Notes: generated by a model not told the origin, from the letters alone. DNA of 64,000 nt from Branchinecta lynchi (GCA_023053575.1 JAKZAP010000018.1:9176001-9240000), one strand, 5' to 3'; positions 11,226 through 22,284 are shown, counted from the stretch's first letter. Translations and numbers: made by a program.

Positions 11226-11616
11226 GCCGTTCCCCGAGGACTCCTCGGGGAATCAAAGGGAACGGCGAGAATAGAGGGAGTCACTCCATGCGGACTCCGC
11301 GTACAGAAACAGCGAGAATACGGGGAATGCTTCGAAATTGGGTTTTGTTCTAAAAAAAAACATGTAGTTGACGAAATTCGTCTGGATCCACTTTATTTTT
11401 GGTTTTGTTTATTCTGATTGTTTTTAGTTAATTTTACATTGCACCAACACCAGCAAAAATTGATTCCCCTCCAAATCTGAAAGGGAGTCCTTTTCGATGA
11501 TAGTGATGATAATCGGAGCACTCCCCGTCGATGAGGACTCGCGAGAATACGGGGAGTGAGTCCCCGGGACAAACAAAATCGCGGGGACTCCTCAAGTGGA
11601 GTCCTCGGGGAACGGC
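11226..11616. mobile_element. TIR element, GCCGTTCCCCGAGGACTCC ends
   Basis: GCCGTTCCCCGAGGACTCC on the left is matched by GGAGTCCTCGGGGAACGGC on the right, a perfect 19-bp inverted repeat. Internal segments (GCGAGAATACGGGGA, ACTCCCCG) recur in both halves. No target duplication was found. Minus-strand open frames here have no recognised domain. Confidence 0.75.
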
Positions 11617-11639
11617 CTTATGTCGTTTTGGAGTGAAAA

Positions 11640-12015
11640 ATTTAATTTTTACGCCATTGTGTATGATTAGACGTCGATATAAGGGTAAGGAGATATAGTG
11701 AATTCGTTTTGACCTTTCGTTTTTTGACAGACAAGTAGTAACACCCGGAATCCGGCGGAAACCGGATATTTGGCAGAAGTAAGGCAGGAAGTCTTGATCG
11801 ATTTCGTCGAAGTAGGTCTGACGTGTAGGGGTACACACACATGTTGAATCCATACCTGAACTTGGTTTCTTAGATGATTAGCCATTGGCATTAATCTGTT
11901 TCTAAATTGTAGTAGTAAAAATTTCTGGCTAAGACCAGATATCTACAAGACGCAATTGTCTGGATCAAATGTTGAATTTTTCGGATCCCATCGAAACCTT
12001 TGGTCTTATTTTTCT
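11640..12015. mobile_element. GGGATCCCA-ended element, right part
   Basis: It matches the right third of 14792-15851: GACAAGTAGT, CCGGAATCCGG, ATTTGGCAGAAGTAAGGCAGG, ACAAGACGCAATTGTCTGG and the end GGATCCCATCGAAACCTTTGGTCTT. The left end is missing. Confidence 0.75.
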
Positions 12016-12020
12016 AAGCC

Positions 12021-12239
12021 AAGGGGCCTGGAGTGGGAGTGAGGCACCTGCCGTACACCCTTTCCCGACACCGGTCGGCACCGGCCGAAATTAGCGGTGC
12101 AGGCCATAAATCAGGCGATTCTGCTTCTAAACATGCTGATTTTGATGTTTTGACACGTGGCAACCGGTGCCGTCATCGACGGAGCACCGTGACTAAGGAC
12201 ACTTGTTGTACACTAAAATTAAGAGTGGACAACCCCTTT
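12021..12239. mobile_element. CGAGGGG-family MITE, degenerate copy
   Basis: Interior features match the copy at 50484-50730: CACCTGCCGTACACCC, CCGGCACCGGCC, CATAAATCAGGCGATT, CTAAACATGCT, TGACACGTGGCAACCGG and TGTACACTAAAATTAAGAG, ending GTGGACAACCCCTT. The left end is eroded. Confidence 0.7.
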
Positions 12240-12776
12240 CTTAAAACAACGAAATCCGTGGATAGTTCATTAAAAGTAGAACCAAATTGAAAAAAGTTAA
12301 GAACAGAGACAAAAACTCGTTTACCCACGTTTATGGTATTGCATCACCTTTTTTTCAACTGTTTAAGATTGAGTAAAGGTAAGAGAACTACATCCGGGTA
12401 TTTTCCCGCTGGCTTGTAGTCCCCATTATCCCAGCATTTTTTGGCTTTCCACATGTTCACGTGGTTCTGTACTGCATTTGTGTGGGAATATGAAAGCTTG
12501 CTTTCGTTACTACCTGTGGTTTTCCAGCGGAGTTCTCCATGCACTTTCCATCAGTCTGACAGCGTGCACTGGAAACCCTGGAGTGAATAAATCTCATTTC
12601 TGTTTATAGTGCCTGCGGTTCTCTGACAGGATTTGCCCGGAGGATTTTGAGTGCCAAGGAAAAGAGTGCGCTGTGAGGTCTGGCTTGCTGTTCGCATTTT
12701 GTTGGGAATAACCAACTTTTCAAATGTAGTCTAATAGTCACTTCTTCTCATCCACCGCCCCGCAACGATTATTTAA

Positions 12777-13215
12777 AGGACACCTGAATGAAGAGTACCA
12801 AGTATCATCCCTATCTGTATGACTTCCGTTAACATTGCCTGCAGAAAAACCAATCCAGATACGAAATAGTGTTTCCAAGCTATGATTTTTGCTCCATTTT
12901 GCATCTGTCCTGATTTCAGTACCGAACAATTTTAGAAATGAACAAATGTCTCCAATCAACCCTTCTTCTTGAATATTTTTTAACCAGTTAAGCCCAAACG
13001 TATATCTAGAAGAAATTCGAATAGGACCCAGCCAGCGCTGCACAAGATTTGAATGAATTGCGCTTTTTGTCTTGGAGTCTGCATGTGCAAACCTCCAGAA
13101 ATGAACATCCCTATTTTGAAACGTCACGCTCAGGAGAAGAATGTTCTCTGTGGCCATGTCTGCAAATGCATTCTCCATGGTGTGTTCAAGTATGGTTTCA
13201 TTGTTCACGTGTCCT
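12777..13215. mobile_element. TTAA-inserting MITE (piggyBac-like), copy A
   Basis: A 439-bp element is flanked by TTAA at 12773-12776 and 13216-13219. Its ends are AGGACACCTGAA and TTCACGTGTCCT (one mismatch). A closely related copy is at 21351-21796. A pre-insertion paralog of the flanks lies about 140 bases downstream with a single TTAA (13362-13365). TTAA duplication is the hallmark of piggyBac transposition; no transposase is encoded. Open frames on either strand are shared with copy B only where sequence is shared. Confidence 0.88.
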
Positions 13216-13265
13216 TTAAAGTTTTGTTGGTCGATTTAAATTAAAGAAACTGATTTAAAGATATC

Positions 13266-13452
13266 TTCATCAACCTATTTTATAACAGAATACTGAACAT
13301 TAACAATTGTAAACGCTATTATTTTAGTCACTTCTACTCATCCATCGCCCTAACGGATTATTTAAAGTTTTGTTGGTCGGATTTAAACTAAAGAAAAGAG
13401 TAGCGTTTATTATTTTTAATGTTCAGTGTTCTGTTATAAAATAGGTTTATGA
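13266..13452. mobile_element. Inverted-repeat element containing the empty TTAA site
   Basis: The left arm, TCATCAACCTATTTTATAAC through AAACGCTATT (13266-13320), is matched in reverse by the right arm AGTAGCGTTTATTA through ATAGGTTTATGA (about 13400-13452). Arms of about 50 bases flank a centre of about 80 bases. The centre is paralogous to the flanks of the MITE at 12777-13215. Confidence 0.75.
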
Positions 13453-13868
13453 AAATTGTTGGTTGGGAATAAATAAAAATGTCTTAGGAGGAAATTTGCG
13501 AGGAAGGCCCTGCAATTTTGACTGCTTCGTAGACTCCATAGGGCCAAGTTAATAATCTTGCTAGTATTGCCACATTCTGTGTTGCCACAGCAGTATGTGA
13601 CATTCTTGCGCCTACGAAACTCGGTACTCTTTGCCATTATCAACTAGAAATGTCGATTTTACAGCTGTATGATGATGTGCATTTGTTTTTATTTCGGCTT
13701 GGTGGCCCCAGGATTCGGGCTCGCTTTGTCGAAGAAGTCGTAAACCTGTGAGAAATCGCAGAATTTGGCGACCAGTGGTAAAACTGAATCCTTTTCGTGT
13801 CGACACGCGAAGTTCGAACTTGTGTCCCATACCTGGTGACAGGAATCCGACGAAGAATTATCACAAAA

Positions 13869-14073
13869 TAGTAGTATGAAGATGTACGAAAAAGTAGCAT
13901 GCAGTACTATCTGATGCTACTACATGCTACTATAGCAAGACTGAATGCTACTGGAGTAAGGCGTGATGCTACTGAATACTACTGCTTAACAGTGTGAGGC
14001 ACATCAAATTCAAGTATTCTATACTACTGCATATCATCACATGCAACTTTTTCGTACAACTACCATACAACTA
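13869..14073. mobile_element. TIR element, GTTGTACGAAAAAGT family, copy 1
   Basis: The left end TAGTAGTATGAAGATGTACG then AAAAAGTAGCATG is inverted at the right end as CATGCAACTTTTTCGTACAA then CTACCATACAACTA. The interior is rich in ATGCTACTA repeats. A second copy is at 60755-60980. No convincing target duplication was found. Confidence 0.8.
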
Positions 14074-14339
14074 AACAGGCTACACATTTTTCGTTGGGAA
14101 GCGAACAAGTCAGCTAAGATCTGCGGTAGCGATATTTCGGCCCATTTCACAAGGCTGCTTGTCGGCAGCAGCTATAGAAGAAACAAACCTGGAGTCAATT
14201 GCTAGAACAAATCTTAGCTGACGTACCCATTAGCCGTTAGCCCAAGTAAAGTCCATGAAGCGCCGCACCTTGCTGAATTCAAGACCACAATGAAAAAGTT
14301 CTTCCTCGGTAAAGAGTAAGCAAGAGTCAGTCGTTTCCT

Positions 14340-14600
14340 TTTCTTTCTTTTTCTTTAGTATTTGTTTAGTAATTAGAAATTTAGTGTTAGTAGTATAGTA
14401 GCCTATTTATTTTCCACTAGTAGTAGTATTCATTTTTCATTAGTGAATAGATGTGAATTTTCTTTTTCGCCTGTTATTTAACAAGTCCCCCGGGACTGTC
14501 CCTGCAGGTGGTGCAGATTACCGGGTATGTATTTGTTTGTAATAAACTTAATCTAATCTAATATAAAAATCTAATCTAAATTTAATAATCTAATCTAGCC
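14340..14600 (+). mobile_element. Retroposon 3' end with (TCTAA)n tail
   Basis: CCCCCGGGACTGTCCCTGCAGGTGG leads into AATAAACTTAATCTAATC and further TCTAA repeats, the form of a non-LTR retrotransposon 3' terminus. A related terminus on the minus strand is at 50290-50420. No coding part is retained. Confidence 0.6.
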
Positions 14601-14689
14601 CCATCAAATGTGATTCGCAATCAGGTTGGGCTGAAGGAGTACCTATGCTTGTTTCCCATATTGGCGATTTAAGTTAGCTCGGTTGGCTA

Positions 14690-14775
14690 GAGCACCAAGA
14701 AAACAGTGTTGTCTGTTACGCATAGTCTGTTGAAACCGCGCATCATTCTGTTGTCTGTTGTGAAACTTCTGACAG
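14690..14775. repeat. Dispersed repeat shared with 20690-20975
   Basis: GTTGTCTGTTACGC, GTCTGTTGAAACCGCGCATC and TTGTCTGTTGTGAAAC resemble the arms of the inverted repeat at 20690-20975 (GTTGTCTATTGAAACTGCGC). Confidence 0.45.
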
Positions 14776-14791
14776 TGTTGTTCCGAACTTG

Positions 14792-15851
14792 TTTTTGGGA
14801 TCCCAAAACGTAAGTGGAGGGGTACTATGACATCGCAAAAGTTGTCCGTCTGTCCGCACGATAACTCTCGAAGGGATTGAGATATTTTGATGAAACTTGG
14901 TGGGAGAATCCTTTGGATCAAAGTACAGGTCAAGTTCAAAGGTGGGCTCTGTAGCCTTATATGTGAGGGTGGGGGAGGGGTTTCAAATTAAGCTGCAAAA
15001 AAAATATTTTTTGAAAGCTATTTAGATAGTTGATTTTATGGTAAGCAGACATGGTGAATTCGAATATGAAATTTATTTTCTCGCCGGACAAATAGTTCGC
15101 CCGGAATCCGGTGAAACCCAGAAAATTTGTGAAAAGTAAAAGTTTAATATGAAGTTGATTAGAGGTTCTATTTAGGGACAAAGAGAGGTGGTGAGCCCGA
15201 ATATGAAATTTATTTTCTCGCCGGACAATTAGTTCGGCCGGAATCCGGCCAAAATCGGAGAATTTGTTAAAAGTAAAAGTTTTATTTAAATTTGATCAAA
15301 TGTTCGATTTGCGGGTAAGAAGACATGCTGAATTCGCATATGACAATCCTTTTCTCACTGGATGTATAGATCGCTTGGAATCCGGCTGAAACCGGAAAAT
15401 TTATTAAAAGTAAAAGTTTAATCTGAAATTGATTAGAGGTTAAATGTAGGGGTAACTAGACATGCTGAATTCGTTTTTGAGCTTTAATTTTTTGCCAGAC
15501 GAGTAGTTTGTCCGTAATCCGGCCGAAGCCGGAAGTTGGGCAGAAGTAAGGAAGGAAGGAGATACGACGTAGGCTATAGGGTAAACCATATGCTGAATCC
15601 ATATTTGAAGATTTGACAGCGCAAAACGGATATCTGAATATATCTGAACTTGTTCAAATTCAGCTGGCGTATTCGGTTTGCACTGTCAAATACGAACTTG
15701 GTTTTCTCCGGTTATTAGCATTGACCTGTTTGTAAATTTTAAAAGTGAAAATGAAAAAAGAAGTCTGTTGAAGACCAAATTTCTACAAGACCAAATTGTC
15801 GGGAGCAAATATTAAAATTTGTGGGATCCCATCGAAACCTTTGGTCTTGTT
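14792..15851 (+). mobile_element. GGGATCCCA-ended element, most complete copy
   Basis: The left end is TTTTTGGGATCCCAAAACG, with GACATCGCAAAAGTTGTCCG and TTTTGATGAAACTTGG soon after. The right end is GGGATCCCATCGAAACC then TTTGGTCTTGT. Between them run about six degenerate head-to-tail units of about 120 bases, each with GGGGTAAGAAGACATGCTGA, TTCTCGCCGGACAAGTAGTT, CGGAATCCGGCCAAAACCGG and TTGTTAAAAGTAAAAGTTT. No open frame is conserved between copies. Superfamily unknown. Confidence 0.8.
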
Positions 15852-16089
15852 CTTCTCCAGACCATATAGAGCGATACCGGACACGTATTGGTGGTTGACC
15901 TTACGCCAGTTCAGCGCTTCGAGCGGAAGTGTTTGTCTCCCTTGCTTCATTGTCAGTATCCATTGCACAGAGATAGTACAATAGATCCACAAGCTAAAGA
16001 AGAGAAAAGAGAAGCTTTAAATTTTTAAATTGAACGATTGTGTAAAACGTTCATCTCCAGGAAAGTTCTCGACCTTTTTTTATCGGTTC

Positions 16090-17040
16090 AAGAAATGTAA
16101 TTAAACACATGTCCTAGAAGGGGTTTAGGTAAGACGTTGATGATGGTGATGACCATTGTAGAACTAGTAAGACTCTCACAAATAGAGTCCGTGGCATGGT
16201 TGCCCCAAACAAGAGGGAATTCTCCAGAACCAACAAAACACAAAATAAGAGAACAGATCATTGACGGGGGATTCATCCCTGGACTATTAGGCTGAGAAAG
16301 GGAAAGCGTAAGCTCTCTCTGACTTCCAATGGTCTATTGCTTAAACTACGGTAAATAACCACGAAGAGCCAATCATACATTCAGAAGAAATGTTTGCCGT
16401 GAAAAGGGTGGGAACAAATGGTGATAACAAACTATGACATTAGTTCACTGTAATGATATTAGTTGGGTTTTTTTTTCTTCAGATTCTTATGTCAGTGAGT
16501 ACAGTAGAAGTGGCCACTTACCATAGAAGTTCAATGGAAAGTAAGGAAAGATAGGAAAAGATAGCTGCGTAAATTTTTTTTGCAAGACAAATAAATAACG
16601 TAGTGATGATGAAATTCTCCCTAAAATCTTCGGCATTTAGGGACAAGGTTGGTCAATACAAAACAGCGAATTGGCCTTCGGAGAAACAGTGCAACTGCTA
16701 ATCGTATTAGAACTACCAAGATATACACTGTACTGAAGGGCAACTAGACCTATGTTGCCTGGGCAACGTGAAGGTTGCAGCAACCTTTGTTCGGCTTCGA
16801 CGACTAAAGTGTTAGAGACTAACACTTTGGTTTTATTTCTTCGCTATCTGTTAAATGCTGAAGTTGTCCAGCCATGGAGGTCATATTCAAGGATTTTATT
16901 TTTTCTGAACTGATGGCACAGTCCGTAATCACATGTTGAACTTTATCCCTTTCAATCGTAGACATCAGGACTGATGAAAACTTGGAACATTATCTTATAT
17001 AACCTAGTTGGTGTTATAAAGCTGTCCGTAACTTTTCAGG
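16090..17040. other. No gene or named repeat recognised
   Basis: Open frames at 16088-16276 and 16637-16825 (minus) are about 60 codons long and match no family I know. Sequence composition is unremarkable. Confidence 0.4.
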
Positions 17041-17044
17041 ATCA

Positions 17045-17845
17045 CAATACTATAGATGCCAAGTTACTAATTATTGTGAAACTATGTCATTGTTTTGCAT
17101 TATGATTTGTATCTGTTGCGTGAACACTTAATTCTCGGTTACAGTGATAAACCATCACCATAGACCATTCTAGCATCTCATGGATATGGCAGTGCTAAAA
17201 GGTTATTACTTGAAAGACCTTCTCCCCGTGATAGACATGGAACCAAACTTTTCTTATCATCAAAAACACCGGGAAAAAGAAGTACACTAACTAGAAAAAG
17301 TTGGAAACCCCTCACCGCCGAAGAGGATTATAGTCTAACAGCCGATTGGTACTTCCAAGTCCCGGACACGTCTTACGAACCGCGTAAATTTTTCTCGACA
17401 GTTTAACATGATCAAAGGCTATCACTGAACTTTGAAAAAAGAAAAAAAAAACAGAATGTCGAAATAAGGTATAAATTGATTTTGCAGACATTTGAACTTA
17501 TTTATTCGATGACATTTGAACTTATTTATTCGATCGTAAATCGTGACGAATGAAAGCAATGAACTAATTACTAATTACTGTGAAACTACGTTATAATATA
17601 TATTATTGTTACTTTATTATTTGCATCCGTTGCGAAAAGACTTAATTCTAAGATACAGTGATAGACTTAAGAGACTAATTTTCTTACCCTCAGATTTGTA
17701 GAGATCACACAAAATGTGCACTAATTTGCGGAAGTTCCTAGTCATTCGTGAAGCCCTTCTACCCAGTCCCTCGTGTAGCCCTTCTAGCAACTGATTCTTA
17801 CTTAGAAGTCCATCTCCCCGAGATATACACCGTACCAAATTGTAA
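17045..17845. repeat. Divergent direct duplication (about 17045-17280 and 17560-17845)
   Basis: Shared ordered blocks: TTACTAATTAxTGTGAAACTA, TTxTTxTTTGCATxxTG, TTTGxATCxGTTGCG, ACTTAATTCT, TACAGTGATA, then CCTTCT and CCCCGxGATA. The copies differ by many substitutions and indels, so the duplication is old. Between them TGACATTTGAACTTATTTAT is also duplicated at short range (about 17488 and 17510). Confidence 0.6.
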
Positions 17846-17869
17846 CTAGAACCTCATTTGTAAGCAAAA

Positions 17870-18610
17870 CCATTGAGGCAAAAATGGTAATGGGCTCATG
17901 GGGATCATGAAAAAGCATATTTTGCTTAAAAGTATTTTTCTTAATTTGCGGTCATGATTGGTACTTTAAGGAATGGTCGGATTTGGAAAGTGGCGAATTC
18001 TTGCCAATCTTGTCAAATTTAGAATATAGCACATCTGGAAGTACCTTTACTCGCGATCACTGGAATTCCGGACTCCCCCTTAAACTCCCCCCACAGTCGC
18101 CAGAGCCAATCCGGTTCTTAAATGATTTGTCCGGAGAATCTGTTAGTTATTCCCACAAAGTTCCATCCCGATCTCTCCAGTCTAAGCCGGTCACGTATTC
18201 CCCCCCCCCCCTCCTCAGTTCTTCTCGGATCACCGGTCCGGACATGAAAAAGATCACCAAAGACATGTCCTCTGTTCAATTACAAAATTTCACTCAAATC
18301 TGATCACCCGTTCCAAAGTTACGCTCGACTCAATATTCCGGATTCCCCCTTCCTCGACTCCCCCGCGACTATTGGGTCGAGTAAATTTTTATTTACAAGT
18401 TAGTTTGATAGGGTCCCTGATACGCTTCCCAAGTTTCGTCGTGAAAATCCGCAGAACCGGCATCACCGGAATTCCGGTGGAATCCCCTCCAACCCGCTCC
18501 CCCCAAGTGTCCGGATCCAGTCCAAATGTGTAAGCGATTTATCTGGAGCAGATGCTTGTTATTCTCAGCAAGTTTCTTTCCGATCCCTCCATTCTAACCA
18601 TTTCTCGGGA
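17870..18610 (-). mobile_element. GATGAAACTTGG-array family, inverted partial copy
   Basis: The reverse complement shows the diagnostic units: GAAATTTTG, CAAGTTTCGTCGTG, GGAATTCCGG and C-tracts where sister copies have G-tracts. Its first 100 bases (AAAGCATATTTTGCTTAAAA, GCGGTCATGA) correspond to about 23350-23430 of the copy at 22285-23642. Both termini are missing. Confidence 0.7.
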
Positions 18611-18630
18611 TAATTGATACGGCATTGCCT

Positions 18631-18870
18631 ACATGTCTCACAATTGGGGTCGGCCTATTTTTGGTTTCAGTGTGTACCTTGCTACTGAAGTTGTCAACCC
18701 CTCGACACTTTCAAACTGTTGTATCTCATGAAGGAATTTTTGTTCGATTGTTGCTTACAAGTCCCTTACATGTCTCACAATTGGGGTCGGCCTATTTTTG
18801 GTTTGATTGTGTACCTGACTACTGAAGTTGTCAACCCCTCGAAACTTTCAAACTATCTCATGAAGGAATT
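18631..18870. repeat. 137-bp tandem duplication just upstream of the MH2-like exon
   Basis: ACATGTCTCACAATTGGGGT at 18631 recurs at 18768 with about 100 following bases nearly identical (TCGGCCTATTTTTGGTTT, ACTGAAGTTGTCAACCCCTC, CATGAAGGAATTTT). It ends about 50 bases before the splice acceptor of the exon at 18923. Confidence 0.9.
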
Positions 18871-18922
18871 TTGTACAAAAACGGATGAATATTGCTGTGT
18901 ACCTGAGTTGTTCTTTTTTTAG

Positions 18923-19070
18923 GATGACGCTCAAGGAGTCTTGGACAAATGGTCACAGATCGACGACGAAACTTGGCAAAAGTATTCGTCATGGAACGCA
19001 ATCGCAGAGTAGCGAGAGCGTACGCCAGAGCTCCAGTCTTGACCGTAACCGGGTCTGATGATGGATTCAG
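18923..19070 (+). CDS. Coding exon, MH2-domain 'expansion'-like protein, with a frame break
   Basis: The exon follows a strong acceptor (TTGTTCTTTTTTTAG) and ends at AG|GTAAGC. Read from its first base it gives DDAQGVLDKWSQIDDE; the frame then shifts by one base near 18970-18985, after which it reads AKVFVMERNRRVARAYARAP and VLTVTGSDDGF up to the donor. I recall this block (D-D-E-L-W-A-K-V, ERNRRVAKAYARAPVL, GSDDGF) from arthropod proteins with an MH2 (SMAD-type) domain annotated as 'expansion'; this rests on memory. Adding one base (GG to GGG before CAAAA) restores one continuous frame. The protein would be cytoplasmic or cortical if the family assignment holds. Other exons were not found, so neighbouring introns are long. 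Alternatives are a decayed pseudogene exon or an assembly error. The exon itself is much surer than the family name. Confidence 0.6.
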
Positions 19071-19779
19071 GTAAGCGAATATACTTTGATCAGCTTGCCG
19101 ATGAAAAAAAAATTCTATCTGTATTAGTTCAAAAGCTGACTTTTTGTCTTAGGTCAACTTTCTAATATCGTCACTTAGAAAGGAGCTAAGGACAAGCTCT
19201 AATTTCTTTAGCAATGAGAGAACTTTTAAACTTTAAGAGGCGCATCTGATACTATTTTTCTGGTTCAATCCCTAGTCTGAGAAATGGAATGATAAACAGA
19301 GCAGAAATCACGAACGGAAATGGGTAGAAAAAATAGATGGCGGCACTTTCGGACCCCTGGGAAAATGCCACTTCTTTGTTGCTGTAAATTTTTCTGTTTA
19401 TCACTCGAAGAATATATATTGGCTGTGGGAGCCTGTGGGGCCGTGGAACTGCCGCACATATTTAGCACTGATAGATTTGAGTCCATCTTCCTTTTGAAAC
19501 TAGTGCCTGTCTGCTTGCCTGCTAGAACTGATCTTTTCACTCGAAAGCAGAAACATGGTTTGATGACACAAAATCTTGGCTGCATAACTTCAGATAGTCC
19601 TCTCTGACAAAAGCTATACAACTCCACTTCATTTCACTTCACACACCGTAGGCTCTGGCTCGACGACAAGCAAAAACCATCCATTTTGGCCCCAGGCAAG
19701 AGTTCTACCGAGTTTTCCAAAACGTAATGTCATATTCATCAATCCGGCCTAAGGTCCACACTTTCCGTAAAAACCGCAC

Positions 19780-19935
19780 AGACTCTTACCACTTTCTGAA
19801 AAAAGAAAAAAAAAAACGACAAAACCCAAGTGTTGCTCTCGCAATTCAATTCTGTTCAATTTATTTATAACCCATCTCATCAAAAGAAGGGCGAAGCGCC
19901 CTAAAGATGGAGTAAAATAAATAGAAAATAGAAAC
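19780..19935 (-). mobile_element. Retroposon 3' region, minus strand
   Basis: AAACGACAAAACCCAAGTGTTGCTCTCGC also occurs near 37440-37475. The following CAATTTATTTATAACCCATC suggests a minus-strand 3' UTR with an AATAAA. No coding remnant is seen. Confidence 0.4.
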
Positions 19936-20689
19936 ACTAACACTAAATACAGAAAATATCAGACGATTAAGTAAATAGCGCTGACCATGGGTGAGACAAT
20001 GAATGAATGAATATTATTCGTCCACTGTAATACAGGAGAATTAGTGGAATGGAAAAGAAAACACAAAATGCATGAACTAGCATTCAACGGATTTTTCTCA
20101 ACTAGAGGGGGTGGAAGTTCAGAACACAAAACTATCGAGAATGTTCAGTGGCAGGCTCGAAAAGCGCTCTTGTGAGTATTCAAATATAAACCTCTTATGA
20201 GTAAATAAATAAAAACTTCTATTGGATAAATTTGATGACCACGACCGTTTACAATCAATTCGTTAGCTTCGCTTCAAAAACCCCATCAAAATTTTTAGCC
20301 AACTTTCACGGCTCTTTTGTTTCACTACCCGAACTCGCCAGACTGCATGTCTCCGTTTGAAAGGCGTAAAACGCAACTGAATACAAGGGTCGATCGTGAA
20401 AAATGGTGGAATTAATCACTGCTGTCTTTCAATAATTAGGTTTGTCGATAAGGCAGAAAAAGGTTGGAACCTATCCCTGAAGTGGTTTACAATAGACACG
20501 TCCTAATTCCGAAATTCAACATTTTTCATTAGCACCTAATTCAGTGCTGAAAATATCTAATCAGATTAGGAAAAATTCGATAAAAATTATGTTTGATGCG
20601 GAAGCTGGTTGTAGCAACCTCGTTAAAGTATTACTATAGGGAAAGGAGCCCGAAGAAAAGTTTGGAGCCTGCACTGCCATAAGGATAAC

Positions 20690-20975
20690 ACAATGATGCG
20701 CAGTTTCAACAGACAACACTTGGGATGTAACATGTCCTAATTTGAAAACATTATGCATTAAACGCTAAGCACAGCAAGCATTGCCAGGAAGGGCCAAGAA
20801 AACGCCTAAAAGCATCTCCTGACTTCTCCGCGGAAACAAAAAAGTCAGTATATGCTTTTTCAGCTTTTTTCGGCTCTTCAGCAATGCTTGCAGTGCATAA
20901 TATTTCATGCATAACGTTTTCAAAATCACAACATGTTGTCTATTGAAACTGCGCATCCTTGTGTTATCTCTCATG
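20690..20975. mobile_element. Inverted-repeat element with arms of about 70 bp
   Basis: The left arm AAGGATAACACAATGATGCG then CAGTTTCAACAGACAACA and GAAAACATTATGCAT (20690-20760) is matched in reverse by ATGCATAACGTTTTC, TGTTGTCTATTGAAACTGCG and CATCCTTGTGTTATC (20906-20975). The spacer is about 145 bases. Confidence 0.7.
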
Positions 20976-21350
20976 AAAATGAATACAGTGGGGTTGTTCG
21001 GTATCACCTTTATCTTAACGTGGCTTATTTATAACTCCTCTACCACTGAGCACCATATTGTACGCATAACTTTCATCTGCGAACCATCCATATATTCCAT
21101 ATAAGAATCAATTACCGTTTATTTGTATTTATTCATTTTCATTTAAACCCATTTTAGCATCTTTTCTAACTTCTTTCTCATTTACACTTTTCGCTTCGAA
21201 AAGAACCAGAAATGACAGATACAAAAATCAGTGTAGTGTCGTTAGCGAGGATAAAAATGGCACCAGAAGTTCAAAATCTCAGAAATAAGAGTCGAAGAAC
21301 GACTAGGAACATCGAGCGAATCAGTAATTTAGGTTCGAAAGGTCCCTTAA

Positions 21351-21796
21351 AGGACACCTGAATGAAGAGTAACAAGTATCATCCCTATCTGTATGACTTC
21401 CGTTAACATTGCCTGCAGAAAACCCGATCCAAATACGAAATAGTGTTTCCAAGCTATGATTTTTGCTACATTTTGCATTTGTCCTTATTTCAGTACCGAA
21501 CAACTTTAGAAATGAACAAATATCTCCAATCAACCCTTCTTCTGGAATATTTTTTAACCAGTTAAGCCCAAACGTATATCTAGAAGAAATTCCAATACGA
21601 TCCGGCCAGCACTGTACAAGATTTGAATTAATTGCGCTTTTTGTCTTGGAGTCTGCATGTGCAAACCTCCAGAAACGAACATTCCTATTTTGAAAACATC
21701 ACGCTCAGGAGAAGAATGCTCTCCGTGGCTATGTCTGTAAATGTATTCTCCATGGTGTGTTCAAGTATGGTTTCACTTTCTTTGTTCAGGTGTCCT
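21351..21796. mobile_element. TTAA-inserting MITE (piggyBac-like), copy B
   Basis: A 446-bp element lies between TTAA at 21347-21350 and 21797-21800. The perfect 12-bp terminal inverted repeat is AGGACACCTGAA. It is about 90% similar by eye to copy A at 12777-13215 throughout, so both derive from one recent source. Confidence 0.88.
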
Positions 21797-22284
21797 TTAA
21801 AGCCGGGAAATTTTTTTTTTTATCCTCACCACCAAATGTCTGAATTAATAGCATACCTGTTCCTAAATTTTAATGCTTGTTGTTGTAAATTTTAATTCCA
21901 CAGTGATGGTTCATGGATTTCCGGATGCCGGAAGACAATCCAACCATCCAGAAGAAAATTCCTTCAAATGCGGAAGTAGTTAGTTAGTTTAGTATATTCA
22001 CAAAAAAAAAAGAATTACAGTATTTACTCCTCTAGCTCTACCATAAAGCTCAACTTAATTTATAGTCTGTGTTCATCAGAACTAAATAAAACAAAGTAGA
22101 AAAAGAAAAAATAAAGAAGAGAAAAGCCACAATCAGACGAGCGAACAGGTGTTAGTAATAGTAATAATATATTGCAAAAAAAAGGCCACAAAGCCTCTAC
22201 AAAAATCTCTTGGATAAGGGCAAAGAGTCTAGTTCCGCACGTGCAGGAGCACTGTTTGGTTATAAATGACATTTTCGTTGTTTT

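Noticed and set aside
11434..11853. 139-codon minus-strand open frame as a gene
   Set aside because: It spans the junction between a TIR element and a GGGATCCCA-ended element and has no domain.
12738..13208. 156-codon minus-strand open frame
   Set aside because: It lies inside the TTAA MITE; the sister copy at 21351-21796 does not keep the frame beyond about 70 codons.
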